Assembly (NCBI GenBank): GCA_023393125.1
Contig: JAEWMQ010000067.1
Span: 1-49,369, forward strand
Length of the DNA stretch: 49,369 bases
Source: Bacillota bacterium
Lineage (GTDB): Bacteria > Bacillota > Clostridia > Lachnospirales > Cellulosilyticaceae
Direction: 5' to 3'
The first letter of the stretch is position 1. Every line of letters starts with the position of its first letter. The notes beneath the pieces are model-generated. The model saw only the letters and a program-made list of their open reading frames with translations, had not been told where the DNA came from and made no database searches. Below, in pieces: positions 22,295 to 32,239 of the stretch. The position numbers and the translations under genes are program-made.

Positions 22295-24688
22295 TTATTT
22301 TATCGTTACTACTGTAACCCCCATCTCTCCTTCTCCATAAAGACCTGGTCTTTGGTCTTGCACATGAGGGTGCCTTTTTAACTTTTGAGTAATGCCACTT
22401 CTAAGGGCCCCTGTTCCTTTACCATGGATAATAGTAACTTGTTTAAGGCCTGATAAATAAGCATCATCTAAATATTTATCTACTATTGGCCAAGCTTCAT
22501 CCACCATCATTCCTCTTACATCTACTTGTGTGGATATGGTGCTTGTTTTATTCATATGATAACTTACTTGGCCTTTTACTTTTTTCTTTTCAGTCTTTTT
22601 AGGAACTTGTGTTTCTTCTTCTATAATAGTAAGTCCACTTAATGGAATACGCATTGGCATAATCCCTACACGTACTTCTACATTACCACTACGATCAGCT
22701 ACCGCTGTAACAATACCTTTTTGCATTAAAGAAGTCACCATTACTTCTTGGCCTACTTCTACTGTTTTTAAAACAACTTTTTCTTTTCTACCTACTATTT
22801 TACCTACACGTTTATGTTGCGCATCAATAGTATCAGCCATACTCTTTTTAACATTATATAAGCTTTGCTCATCAATGGCAACTTGAGCTTTTCTAGCAGC
22901 TGCTCTTACTTCTTTTAATACTTTGTCTGTCTCCACTTCAGCTGCTTTAAGCATTTCTTTAGCTTTTAGTTCTGCACGTTCTAATACCTTTTTCTTAGCC
23001 TTATCTAACTTCTTACGTTCAGCTTGAATTTCTTCTTTTAATCGCTCTGCTTCATCACGAAAGGCTTTGGCACGTTCACGTTCCATTTCTGCTAATCGCT
23101 TACTTTGCTCTAAATCTACTAAGATATCTTCCATCTTAACAGCTTCTTTTTGTAAATAAACCTTAGCTTCATCTATTAAATATTCTGGTAATCCTAGTTT
23201 CATAGAAATAGCAAAAGCATTACTTTTCCCTGGTACTCCAATTAAAAGACGATAAGTAGGTCTTAAAGATTCTACGTCGAATTCACAACTTGCATTTTCT
23301 ACCCCATCTGTAGAAAGAGCATATAGTTTAAGTTCACTATAGTGGGTAGTTGCAACCGTACGAATTTGCTGTTTTCTAAGGTGTTCTAGAATGGCCATTG
23401 CTAAAGCGGCACCTTCTATAGGATCTGTTCCTGAACCTACCTCATCCAATAATACTAAAGAATTTAGGCTCATGTCCTTTAAAATACTCACAATATTTGT
23501 CATATGTGCTGAAAAGGTACTTAAGCTTTGCTCTATGCTTTGCTCATCACCTAAATCTGCATAGATTCCTTCAAAAATAGCCATCTCACTGCCTTCAGCA
23601 GCAGGAATTTGTAATCCAATAGCAGCCATTAATGAAAATAATCCTATTGTTTTTAAAGTAACTGTCTTACCACCAGTATTAGGACCAGTAATAAGCAAGG
23701 TTGTAAAATCTTTTCCTACATATATATCTATCGGCACTACACTGTCCTTTGCCAAGAGAGGATGCCTTGCTTTTTTAAGAGAAATATAACCTTGGTTATT
23801 TAAACGTGGTTCACGACAATCATAACGAAGAGAAAATTCACTACGTGCAAAAATACCATCTAAACTAACAATAAGGTCATAACTCCTTGCTATTTCCTCT
23901 GTGATCGGTGCTATTTGATTGGTTAATTCAATAAGAAGCTTCTCAATTTCTTCTTGTTCTTTAACCTCTAAACTCTTTAGCGTATTGCCTAGTTCAACTA
24001 CAGCCATAGGTTCAATAAAAACCGTAGCTCCTGTAGAAGATTGGTCATGTACAATCCCTTTAAATTGGCTTTTATATTCAACCTTAACAGGGATACAATA
24101 GCGGTCTTGTCTTAATGTTACAACAGGGTCTTGAATCATATCTTGATAATGATGAGAATGGATCATATTCTGAAGTACTTCTTTGATTTTAACACCTAGT
24201 GACTTCATTTGCTTTCTAATATGAGCAAGCTCAGGTGTAGCATCATCAGCAAACTGATCAGCTGCTATAATACAACGTGATATTTCTCTTTCTAGCGTCG
24301 TAAAAGGTGTTAAGCCTTCAAAATATCCACTTAATGAAGGATATACTTCTCCTGTAGCGATGGCATCTTGGTAATAGTTTTTCCCTTGTCTTGTTAACCT
24401 TAATACATCTCTTACAGCTAGTAATTCACCTGCACTTAAAATAGCTCCTATCTCAATATGCTTTAAGATTGGTTTAATCACTTTAAGGTTGCCAAGAGGC
24501 ATTTTACCTTGCTTGATGCTTATATGAATGGCTTCGGCAGTTTCTTTTTGAAGCATCTTAACTTCTTCAAGCTCTGTAAGAGGCATAGCCTTACTAATAG
24601 CTTCTTTTCCACCTTCTGTTACTGCATAAGCTTTGAGTAATTCTTTAACTTTATGAAATTCTAACTTATAAAGTGCTTTTTCATTCAT
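22295..24688 (-). CDS. mutS2: MutS2 ATPase/endonuclease
   Basis: The protein is 797 aa from ATG 24688, chosen because GAGGT lies 7 bases upstream; an ORF extension to 24736 adds unlikely sequence. It has a core and clamp region, then the ABC-type ATPase with Walker A TGPNTGGKTVT (about 334-344) and Walker B VLLDEVGSGTDP. A long coiled coil with many Glu/Lys and a C-terminal Smr nuclease domain (about 710-797) with VDVRG and IIHGKGTGALR complete the usual family layout. MutS2 lacks the mismatch-binding domain. It acts in Bacillus as a ribosome-collision factor and elsewhere as a recombination suppressor; which applies here is open. Confidence 0.95.
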   Translation of the reverse strand: MNEKALYKLEFHKVKELLKAYAVTEGGKEAISKAMPLTELEEVKMLQKETAEAIHISIKQGKMPLGNLKVIKPILKHIEIGAILSAGELLAVRDVLRLTRQGKNYYQDAIATGEVYPSLSGYFEGLTPFTTLEREISRCIIAADQFADDATPELAHIRKQMKSLGVKIKEVLQNMIHSHHYQDMIQDPVVTLRQDRYCIPVKVEYKSQFKGIVHDQSSTGATVFIEPMAVVELGNTLKSLEVKEQEEIEKLLIELTNQIAPITEEIARSYDLIVSLDGIFARSEFSLRYDCREPRLNNQGYISLKKARHPLLAKDSVVPIDIYVGKDFTTLLITGPNTGGKTVTLKTIGLFSLMAAIGLQIPAAEGSEMAIFEGIYADLGDEQSIEQSLSTFSAHMTNIVSILKDMSLNSLVLLDEVGSGTDPIEGAALAMAILEHLRKQQIRTVATTHYSELKLYALSTDGVENASCEFDVESLRPTYRLLIGVPGKSNAFAISMKLGLPEYLIDEAKVYLQKEAVKMEDILVDLEQSKRLAEMERERAKAFRDEAERLKEEIQAERKKLDKAKKKVLERAELKAKEMLKAAEVETDKVLKEVRAAARKAQVAIDEQSLYNVKKSMADTIDAQHKRVGKIVGRKEKVVLKTVEVGQEVMVTSLMQKGIVTAVADRSGNVEVRVGIMPMRIPLSGLTIIEEETQVPKKTEKKKVKGQVSYHMNKTSTISTQVDVRGMMVDEAWPIVDKYLDDAYLSGLKQVTIIHGKGTGALRSGITQKLKRHPHVQDQRPGLYGEGEMGVTVVTIK

Positions 24689-24784
24689 TATGTTACCTCG
24701 TATACAATATTTTACGCTATTTCTATTATGGCACATCTTGTGCTATTTGGAAACACCCTTCACCCCAATTTCCCTTTTAATAAC

Positions 24785-24815
24785 AAAAAGAGTCCTTATA
24801 AAAGGACCCTCTTCT
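24785..24815 (-). terminator. Terminator of the NlpC/P60 gene
   Basis: Minus strand AGAGGGTCCTT, loop TTAT, AAGGACTCT and then TTTTTG. Imperfect but convincing, directly after the stop. Confidence 0.7.
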
Positions 24816-24817
24816 TA

Positions 24818-25522
24818 TTAAAAATAATGTAAAATACGACTTCCCATGACATAATTACGGGTATAGTAATTACTACTTAAACGACTAAGCATAACGCCTC
24901 TTGTACTATCAGCATGAAGGAATTGACCATTACCTGCATAGATTCCCACATGGGAAATACGTCCGTTATTCACACCTGATGTATCAAAGAAGACTAAATC
25001 ACCTGGCTGAAGTTGTGTTTTCGCAATTGGTACACCATCCTTAGCTTGCATATAAGAAACCCGACTAATGTCAATATCAAAACCTGCATAAACTTTTTGA
25101 GTTAACCCAGAACAGTCCACACCCCTTTTTAGGTCATTTCCTCCCCAAACATAAGGCGTACCAATAAAAAGTTTACCATAATCTACAATTTCTTCACCTA
25201 ATACTTTACTGTACGGAATAAAGCTATCCTCGGGGGCTTCCACATAATTCTTAGATACCCAGCCCTCTTCACCTTTAACACTTACTCGATACCATTTCTC
25301 ATTTTGCCCAAGAATATGAAGCTCTTGAGTATTAACTGACATAAGAATCTTACCATATTTACTAGGATAGCTTCTTACATTAATCTGGTCTCCTAATAGC
25401 TGCGCTGTTATACCTGTATAACTTGGAAATATTTTATTTTTAGCTGTAGTGTTGGCATAAATAGGCGTTAAAGCGGCCCATAAGATACCCATCACACCTA
25501 CAACTTTTATTATTTTTTTCAT
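24818..25522 (-). CDS. Secreted NlpC/P60 cell-wall hydrolase with SH3 domain
   Basis: The protein is 234 aa. The signal peptide MKKIIKVVGVMGILWAAL is cleaved near ANTTA. A bacterial SH3 domain (about 38-95, with QINVRSYPS and GWVSKNYV) precedes the NlpC/P60 peptidase (about 108-234). The catalytic triad is Cys137 in DCSGL, His191 in HVGIY and His203 in FLHAD. It cuts peptide stems in peptidoglycan, typically between D-Glu and the diamino acid. GGAGG lies 5 bases upstream. It has its own terminator and looks monocistronic. Confidence 0.93.
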   Translation of the reverse strand: MKKIIKVVGVMGILWAALTPIYANTTAKNKIFPSYTGITAQLLGDQINVRSYPSKYGKILMSVNTQELHILGQNEKWYRVSVKGEEGWVSKNYVEAPEDSFIPYSKVLGEEIVDYGKLFIGTPYVWGGNDLKRGVDCSGLTQKVYAGFDIDISRVSYMQAKDGVPIAKTQLQPGDLVFFDTSGVNNGRISHVGIYAGNGQFLHADSTRGVMLSRLSSNYYTRNYVMGSRILHYF

Positions 25523-25630
25523 TGTTTCCTCCTAAAATGCACACGCTAGGCGTGATTTAAAAATCAACTCTATTTCATTATGAACGGATTTTCCATTTTT
25601 TATACACTTTAGTCAGAAAATTGTTTTTAT

Positions 25631-26125
25631 TTACCAGTGGTAATGATGTAATTCTCCTTGTTTTTTAAGATGCTCAAATTGATGTTGTCTAAATGCCTCA
25701 TATAAAACAATGGCAACTGAATTAGATAAATTTAAAGAACGTGCTTCTGAAATCATAGGTATACGAATACAGGTTTCTTTATTATCTAATAAAATTTCTT
25801 CTGGAATACCTGCTGTTTCTTTTCCAAACATAATATAGCATTCTTCTTCATAATTGACATCCGTATAAGTCTGCTTAGATTTAGTTGTCGCCATATAGAC
25901 TTTAGGATAGTTATTTTGTTTTAGAAATTCTTCATAATTTTTATAAGTTTTTACATTAACAAGGTTCCAGTAATCAAGACCTGCTCTTTTGATTTGCTTT
26001 TCATCTAAAGAAAAACCTAGAGGCTCTATTAAATGCAAGGTAGCTCCTGTAGCTGCACAGGTTCTTGCAATATTTCCTGTATTTTGTGGTATTTCTGGTT
26101 CGTGTAAAACAATATGCATCATCAT
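25631..26125 (-). CDS. trmL: tRNA (cytidine(34)-2'-O)-methyltransferase
   Basis: This 164-aa SPOUT-class enzyme methylates the wobble base of leucine tRNAs. Family motifs are HEPEIPQNTGNIARTCAATG at the start, the knot strand IMFGKETAGIPEEIL and IPMISEARSLNLSNSVAIVLYEA near the end. Three ATG codons in a row make the exact start uncertain by two residues; AAGGA precedes the first. It lies 26 bases after topB and is probably in its operon. Confidence 0.95.
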   Translation of the reverse strand: MMMHIVLHEPEIPQNTGNIARTCAATGATLHLIEPLGFSLDEKQIKRAGLDYWNLVNVKTYKNYEEFLKQNNYPKVYMATTKSKQTYTDVNYEEECYIMFGKETAGIPEEILLDNKETCIRIPMISEARSLNLSNSVAIVLYEAFRQHQFEHLKKQGELHHYHW

Positions 26126-26151
26126 GCTTCCTTCTTTCTTTATTTATTTTT

Positions 26152-28317
26152 TTATTTGTTTAGTTTAGCAAATGCTTCTGCAAAAGCAAAGTTACCTTCA
26201 TCCTGCTTATTTTGCTCTTTGATGTACTTTTGTACAGACTTTTTATCTACCTTTTTATTTTCACTACGGTATTTTTTATTAAACACGCTTAGTTTTTCAC
26301 GGAAAGTACACGTTGTACAAACATAGATTTGTCCTTCGCCCTCTCCTCTAAGCTCTAATTTTTTGTGACAGTTAGGACATCTTGTTTGAGTGAAACGGCT
26401 AATACTTTCTCTATAGCCACAACCTCTGTCTTGGCAAACATAAAGTTTTCCATGCTTACCTTTTACTTCGAGCATTAGCTTATTACACTCAGGACAACGT
26501 TTACCAGTTAGATTATCATGAATATATTTTTCTCCACTACCTTTAACCGCTTGTACCAATTCGTCACTATAAGCTCTAATCTTTTTCATAAAGACTTTAG
26601 GGTCTTGTTTCCCTTTACTAATTTGTTCTAGTGCCATTTCCCACTCAGCTGTAAGTAGCGGTGATTTTAAATCAACTGGCACTAACTCAATGAGCTGTTT
26701 ACCTTTAGAAGTAGGCACAATTTCCTTGCCACTTTTCTCGATATAAAACATGTTGTAGAGCTTTTCTATAATATCAGCCCTTGTTGCAACTGTCCCAATG
26801 CCACCGGTCTCCCCTAAAGTCTTGGCAGCTTTTTGATCGACTTCTACGTATTGATGAGGTTTTTCCATTGCAGAAAGCAAAGTAGCTTCTGTAAAACGGC
26901 TAGGTGCTTTAGTCATTTGTTTCGTTTTAAAGAATTGTTCTAAAACAACGGTTTCTCCTTTTTTAACTTCTGGTAAGCTTTGCACCGCTTCATCCTCATC
27001 TTCATCTGCTTCTAGGTCATAGACTAATTTCCAACCTGGTTCGATTATTTTCTTGCCTTTTGCTACAAAGCACTCACCTTCACTACTTACCTCTAATACG
27101 CCTTCATTATAGACCATAGGTGGTAATAAAACACTTAAAAAACGCTTTACAACTAAATCATAAATTTTACGTTCATCACTATTAAGCTTTGACAAATCTG
27201 CACTTTCCTCTGTTGGAATGATGGCATGGTGATCTGAAACCTTGCTGTTATCTACAAAATGTTTACTTGGCTTAATCCCATTTTTAAGAACTTCTCTTGC
27301 TCCTATTTTATAAGGGCCTATAGCTACAGCATTGATTCTTTCTTTAAGGGTTGGTACGATATCATCTGATAAGAATCTAGAATCCGTTCTTGGATAAGTT
27401 AAGACTTTATAATTTTCATAAAGGCGCTGCATCACCGATAAGGTTTCTTTTGGGCTAAAGCCAAAGCGTTTATTAGCATCCCTTTGAAGCTCTGTTAGGT
27501 CATATAGGGCTGGTGCATATTGTTTCTTTTGTACTTCCTTATACTCAGTCACTTGTGCTTTACTGCCTTCTAGCTTGCTAATTAAAGTATCTATTTGTTT
27601 TTCATCAAAGAAACGGTCACCCTTTTTACCTTTATAAGCCAGCTTAATGCCTTTGCACTTAACTGACAAATTAAAATAAGGCTTAGGCTGAAAGTTTTTA
27701 ATAGCTTCTTCTCTAGCTACAATCATGGCTAAAGTAGCAGATTGCACACGGCCTGCTGAAAGCTGTGCGTTAAATTTGCAAGTCAGTGCTCTTGTAACAT
27801 TAAGCCCTACTAACCAATCTCCTTCTGCTCTGCAGACAGCAGCTTTATATAAGTTTTCATAATCTTTACCTGGCTTAAGGTTTTTAAAACCTTCTGAAAT
27901 CGCTTTGTCTGTAACAGATGAAATCCATAGACGTTTAATAGGCTTTTTAACCCCTACTTTATCAATAGTCCATCTTGCTACTAATTCCCCTTCACGCCCT
28001 GCATCTGTAGCAATAATGATTTCATTAATATCTTTTCGTAGCATTAAGCTCTTAACGATTTGAAATTGTTTACCTGTTCCTTTTAATACAGTTAATTTCA
28101 TAGGTTCTGGTAGCATTGGAAGAGTTTCCATACTCCACGTTTTATATTGATTCCCATAAGCTTCTGGGTCAGAAAGACCCACTAAATGTCCCATAGCCCA
28201 AGTGACTACATATTTAGACCCCTCAAAAAAGCCATTTTGCTTTTGTGTACATTTTAAAACACGTGCTATATCTTTTCCCACACTGGGTTTTTCCGCAAAT
28301 ACTAAAACTTTTCCCAC
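26152..28317 (-). CDS. topB: DNA topoisomerase III
   Basis: The 721-aa type IA topoisomerase relaxes negative supercoils and separates linked DNA. The Toprim domain has Glu9 in FAEKPSVGK and ATDAGREGE with Asp105. The active-site tyrosine is Tyr308 in LTYPRTDSRF. The C-terminus carries two zinc-ribbon-like motifs, CPECNK...CQDRGC and CPNCHKK...CTTC, followed by a basic tail. Firmicutes chromosomal copies and conjugative-element copies look alike; here core neighbours favour the chromosomal form. Confidence 0.94.
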   Translation of the reverse strand: MGKVLVFAEKPSVGKDIARVLKCTQKQNGFFEGSKYVVTWAMGHLVGLSDPEAYGNQYKTWSMETLPMLPEPMKLTVLKGTGKQFQIVKSLMLRKDINEIIIATDAGREGELVARWTIDKVGVKKPIKRLWISSVTDKAISEGFKNLKPGKDYENLYKAAVCRAEGDWLVGLNVTRALTCKFNAQLSAGRVQSATLAMIVAREEAIKNFQPKPYFNLSVKCKGIKLAYKGKKGDRFFDEKQIDTLISKLEGSKAQVTEYKEVQKKQYAPALYDLTELQRDANKRFGFSPKETLSVMQRLYENYKVLTYPRTDSRFLSDDIVPTLKERINAVAIGPYKIGAREVLKNGIKPSKHFVDNSKVSDHHAIIPTEESADLSKLNSDERKIYDLVVKRFLSVLLPPMVYNEGVLEVSSEGECFVAKGKKIIEPGWKLVYDLEADEDEDEAVQSLPEVKKGETVVLEQFFKTKQMTKAPSRFTEATLLSAMEKPHQYVEVDQKAAKTLGETGGIGTVATRADIIEKLYNMFYIEKSGKEIVPTSKGKQLIELVPVDLKSPLLTAEWEMALEQISKGKQDPKVFMKKIRAYSDELVQAVKGSGEKYIHDNLTGKRCPECNKLMLEVKGKHGKLYVCQDRGCGYRESISRFTQTRCPNCHKKLELRGEGEGQIYVCTTCTFREKLSVFNKKYRSENKKVDKKSVQKYIKEQNKQDEGNFAFAEAFAKLNK

Positions 28318-28409
28318 TTTTTATCTCCTTATCTTCACGGCTTGTCATATATTGGTTCGTTTGATAACGTCTTTTATTATAGCATTTTTTCTAAGATATC
28401 AATAGTACT

Positions 28410-28444
28410 AAAAGCACCTCCTATTGTTTATTATAGGAGGTGCT
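28410..28444 (-). terminator. Terminator of the maltodextrin operon
   Basis: A perfect 12-bp stem (28413-28424 with 28433-28444) with an 8-base loop, followed on the minus strand by TTTTAG. It comes 12 bases after the stop of the starch-binding protein. Confidence 0.85.
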
Positions 28445-28456
28445 AACATCAATTAT

Positions 28457-29137
28457 TTATTTCTTCTTTTTAATGACCATATATCCTAATAAACCTACGA
28501 TGACAATCGCGGCAATAATACCAAGTACTAATGGGACATTATAACTTGTTGATGTCTTGGCTGATGCTGGACTTTCTGAAGGCATTGGCATTATTGTTTC
28601 TGTGGGTGTGGTTGTAGCTACTACTGTCTCTGTAGGTACTGGTGCTACCTCAGCTGTTTTATTGGTTAATTCCTCTATAGCTGTTTTAGCTTCTGCTTCT
28701 GTTTTATAGAGCTGTGCTTCACCTGCTGCCACACCTAAATCATTACTACCTTCTAGCGCTGAAATAACAACCCAATATTCCTGTTGCTGGTCTATAGGAA
28801 TATCTTTAATATCGCTGGATTGTGCTTCTGCCTGACCGTCTCCATTGGTATCCACACTAAATACCAAATTTAAATGATGCTCCGCATTAATAGTCGCCGT
28901 ATACCAATGCTCAGCTTCTTCAGCTGTCATAACTGTTCCTGGAAATGCACCTAGTATCTCTCCATCATCCCCCCAGTTATATATATTCATACTCTCCCAA
29001 CCACTATTATAAGCATGAATGACTATAGAAGTGGTAGCAGCTTTAGTATCTACACTTAGCCCCCAAATACTTGCTACAATACCCAATGCTACAAAAGAAG
29101 ATCCCACTCTTTTTAACATCTTATTCATTTTATTCAC
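28457..29137 (-). CDS. Surface starch-binding (CBM26-like) protein with C-terminal anchor
   Basis: The 226 aa start with a signal peptide to about residue 33 (VDTKAA). One carbohydrate-binding domain (34-135) follows, then a Pro/Thr/Glu linker (about 160-190), a membrane helix (196-217) and a KKKK tail. The domain has IVIHAYNSGWESMNIYNWGD, AFPGTVM, WYTATI and LNLVFSV. This order of aromatic and WPG-like motifs fits starch-binding modules of CBM25/26. It is the last gene of the maltodextrin operon and may hold starch at the cell surface for the transporter. The family call is by pattern, moderate certainty. No LPXTG motif is present. Confidence 0.7.
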   Translation of the reverse strand: MNKMNKMLKRVGSSFVALGIVASIWGLSVDTKAATTSIVIHAYNSGWESMNIYNWGDDGEILGAFPGTVMTAEEAEHWYTATINAEHHLNLVFSVDTNGDGQAEAQSSDIKDIPIDQQQEYWVVISALEGSNDLGVAAGEAQLYKTEAEAKTAIEELTNKTAEVAPVPTETVVATTTPTETIMPMPSESPASAKTSTSYNVPLVLGIIAAIVIVGLLGYMVIKKKK

Positions 29138-29175
29138 TCCTCATATATTGAAATTTTAATCAAATCCCTATTGCC

Positions 29176-30915
29176 TTAATTGCTTATTCTTTTTATGTAG
29201 TAGGTGTGTCCGGCTGGAATAACTAAGCTGTCTTTTTGATGAGCAGAGATGTTATATAACACCTCTTGCCATCTAATTGTTTCCTCCTTTCCTTTATTAA
29301 TTAGCTTGTAAGTCAATGGCACCTGTGTTTGATTAATGACTATATCTATTATTTCCTCATGATTATATCGCCTTATAATAAAAAGCTGTCCTTGATAAAA
29401 TAAGCTTATTTCTCCTGTTTGAAGTACTTTTTCATGCTTTCTAAGTGCAATTAAACGCTTATAATAGTGATATAAATTTTGATCCCAGTGAGCTTCGCAC
29501 CAATCAAATCCTTTTCTACATCCAGGATCATATTCACCTGTCATCCCAATTTCTGTACCATAATAAGTACAAGGAATGCCTACATAACCAAATAAAAAGG
29601 CTACTGCGTTTTTAAGTGAAGCTTTATCTTCTTTGCACAAAGTTAAAAATCTTTCTGTATCATGGCTATCTAAAAGATTCAGCATACCTTCATTAACTTG
29701 CTTAGGATAACGCATGTATAAACTAGTCAGTTGTTCTTTAAAAGCCTTAGCATCTATAGCTTTTCTAGCAAAATAATCTCCCATTAATTTAGTAAGTGGA
29801 TAATTCATGACACTATCAAATTGATCACCCATGAGCCAAGGATAAGCGTTGTGCCAGTTTTCTCCAATAATCACCACTTCCTTATTAATGTCTTTTACTA
29901 GGTGTCTAAATGCCCTCCAAAACCCATGTTCAATTTCATCTGATACATCTAATCGCCAACCATCAATACCATAAGTTTTAGTCCAATAGCGTATAATGGA
30001 AAAAAGATAATCTCTTACCTCTGGATGAGCTGTATTTAGCTTTGGCATGTAAGGCACATGAGAAAAAGTTAAATAGTTAGGCGGCTCTAAAACCACTTTA
30101 TCTCCTTTAATGAAAAACCAATCAAAATACTTAGATTCCCTGCCTTTTTGAATGACATCCTGAAATGGTGCAAATGCTATACTACAATGGTTAAACACGG
30201 CATCTAAAATAATTTTCATTCCCTTTTGATGTGCTTTCATGACCAGTTCTTCAAAGTTTTTTTCATTGCCAAAATAAGGGTCAATTCGCAGGTAATCTAC
30301 AATATCATATTTATGATTAGAAGGAGATTCAAAAATAGGTGTTAGATAGATGGCATTAATACCTAGGTTTTCTAAGTAATCTAACTTTTCGATAATCCCT
30401 TTTAAGTCTCCTCCAAAAAAACTCTTAGGTGTAGGATCATCTTCCCAAGGTGTTAAAGGTGTTGGAGAATTTGCTGTATCCCCATTAAAAAAACGCTCTA
30501 CAAAAATCTGATAGAAAATAGCATCTTGAAGCCAAGAAGGCTGCTCATGTACATCCTCTGTATTAATAAATGGATATTGAAAATAGTAGCAATATGCCAT
30601 ATCATCCTTGAATGTTTCTTCTAATCCCACCTCTGTTAAAAACAAATATTCCTTTCCTTTTTTTAGTCCAAAGTAATAACCTAATCTTGTATCCTCTAAT
30701 TGAAGCCTGTATTCATAGTAATCATAATATTCATCTTGATAAGCCTTCTGCATTCGCCCACTCTTTTTATTTTGCCAATTAAACTTATTACCATAAAATA
30801 AGGTAACTTCCTCTAGATCATCTTTAGCTGTTCGTAAACGAATATGCAGTTCATCTAACTTATAGGCATACGCATAATTACTTTTTGGAATATGACATAA
30901 TGCTTCTTTATTCAT
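29176..30915 (-). CDS. GH13 neopullulanase/cyclomaltodextrinase-type enzyme
   Basis: The protein is 579 aa from ATG 30915 (AAGGAG 7 bases upstream; an ATG at 30930 lacks a site). No signal peptide, so it is cytoplasmic. An N-terminal CBM34-like domain (about 1-120) precedes the GH13 barrel. In numbering from the longer reading, conserved regions are DAVFNHCS (243-250), GWRLDVSDE with nucleophile Asp328, IIGENWH with acid/base Glu357, and LLDSHDTE with Asp424. Such enzymes cleave imported maltodextrins or cyclodextrins. It follows the binding protein within the transport operon. Confidence 0.9.
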   Translation of the reverse strand: MNKEALCHIPKSNYAYAYKLDELHIRLRTAKDDLEEVTLFYGNKFNWQNKKSGRMQKAYQDEYYDYYEYRLQLEDTRLGYYFGLKKGKEYLFLTEVGLEETFKDDMAYCYYFQYPFINTEDVHEQPSWLQDAIFYQIFVERFFNGDTANSPTPLTPWEDDPTPKSFFGGDLKGIIEKLDYLENLGINAIYLTPIFESPSNHKYDIVDYLRIDPYFGNEKNFEELVMKAHQKGMKIILDAVFNHCSIAFAPFQDVIQKGRESKYFDWFFIKGDKVVLEPPNYLTFSHVPYMPKLNTAHPEVRDYLFSIIRYWTKTYGIDGWRLDVSDEIEHGFWRAFRHLVKDINKEVVIIGENWHNAYPWLMGDQFDSVMNYPLTKLMGDYFARKAIDAKAFKEQLTSLYMRYPKQVNEGMLNLLDSHDTERFLTLCKEDKASLKNAVAFLFGYVGIPCTYYGTEIGMTGEYDPGCRKGFDWCEAHWDQNLYHYYKRLIALRKHEKVLQTGEISLFYQGQLFIIRRYNHEEIIDIVINQTQVPLTYKLINKGKEETIRWQEVLYNISAHQKDSLVIPAGHTYYIKRISN

Positions 30916-30935
30916 AGTAGTCTCCTTCATACTGT

Positions 30936-32216
30936 TTATTCAGCTTGAGAAGCAAGTATGGCCTCCCAAGTTTCTATCGTCTTTTTCTGTGCTTCTTCAG
31001 GTGTAAGCTCCCCATCATATAAAGAAATCAACGACTTCTCTGTAGCTGTCCAAAAGGTTTTAATATCTTTTACATTAGGCATAGGAAAAGAATTTTCAAA
31101 TTGCTGCGTAAAAGGTTTCACTAAAGGATCTTCTCCTAGTCCCCTTACATGAGATACATCTTTTAAGGTTGTAATTTTATTAGCTTTTTCATAAAGTAAT
31201 GAAGCACCTTCATCTGATACAAGGAATTCAGCTAATAATTGGGCTGCTATAGGATACTCTGTCCAAGCTGATACATGTGCTGTTTTCACCCCTGCAAAAG
31301 GCGTTAGGCTTCTTCCTTCATAGGTAGGTAAAGTAGTTACACCAAAATGAACGCCACTATCTCTAAAGGTTTTGATATCCCATGGTCCTGTAATCTCATA
31401 GGCCACCTTACCTTCCATAAATAAGTTCCTCACAAACTCTGCATTCCTTAAGTCTGTAGCACTAACAGGCATAATCTCACGAAGGCTATAGATAAGTTCA
31501 AGTCCCTTTTTAAAAGCCTCTGTTTCAAAACCAGGATGTGCATTATCATTACCATTTTCACCAAATGCCTGATAACCAAAAGCACTTAACAAAGGATAGG
31601 CTTTATAGGTATCAGAAGTAGAGTAAAGGAAATAAAATTTATTGTTTACTACATCATTATAAGTCTTAGACTTTTCTAATATTTCCTCTAACGTGGTAGC
31701 TGGTGTTTCACCTACAATATCCTTGTTATAAAACAAGCAACTGGTTTCAATAGATACCGGCACGCCATATAACTTATCATCTACTGTTACTGTTTTAATA
31801 CCGACATCATTCATCTTTGCTTTAATACGCTTAGCTATTTGTGGATTAATCTCTAAAAACAAACCTGCTGCCATGCCTGTTGGCATATTATCATGCGAAC
31901 TCATAAACACATCTGCTCCTGTGTGCGTTGGTCCAGTTAAAATCATTTTGTCAATTTCACCCATACCCACCTTTTCTACTGTAACTGGCACACTATATTG
32001 GGCCTCAAATGCTGCCGCAATAGCTTTGCCATATTCCTCATCTGATGTCCAAAATACAAGTTTCGCCCCTTGCTCTGGTACTACTTCTCCTGCTTCATCC
32101 ACTTCATTACTCCCTACTTCAGTTTCATCTTCCATAGGCAAAGCCTTATTGCACCCCATATTTCCTAAACTCATTAACAGACTTAATGTAATCATGGCAC
32201 ATTTTTTAAATTTCAC
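30936..32216 (-). CDS. Maltose/maltodextrin-type ABC binding lipoprotein
   Basis: The 426 aa begin with a signal peptide ending GNMGC, with Cys22 as the probable lipid anchor (lipobox is a variant). An acidic spacer follows, then a family 1 solute-binding fold: KLVFWTSDEEYGKAIAAAFE near the start, FMEGKVAYEITGPWDIK in the middle. This matches MalE-like proteins. It gives the transporter its substrate specificity; maltodextrin is inferred from the GH13 and starch-binding neighbours. Confidence 0.9.
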   Translation of the reverse strand: MKFKKCAMITLSLLMSLGNMGCNKALPMEDETEVGSNEVDEAGEVVPEQGAKLVFWTSDEEYGKAIAAAFEAQYSVPVTVEKVGMGEIDKMILTGPTHTGADVFMSSHDNMPTGMAAGLFLEINPQIAKRIKAKMNDVGIKTVTVDDKLYGVPVSIETSCLFYNKDIVGETPATTLEEILEKSKTYNDVVNNKFYFLYSTSDTYKAYPLLSAFGYQAFGENGNDNAHPGFETEAFKKGLELIYSLREIMPVSATDLRNAEFVRNLFMEGKVAYEITGPWDIKTFRDSGVHFGVTTLPTYEGRSLTPFAGVKTAHVSAWTEYPIAAQLLAEFLVSDEGASLLYEKANKITTLKDVSHVRGLGEDPLVKPFTQQFENSFPMPNVKDIKTFWTATEKSLISLYDGELTPEEAQKKTIETWEAILASQAE

Positions 32217-32239
32217 TTGTTAATCCCCCTTTAATTTCA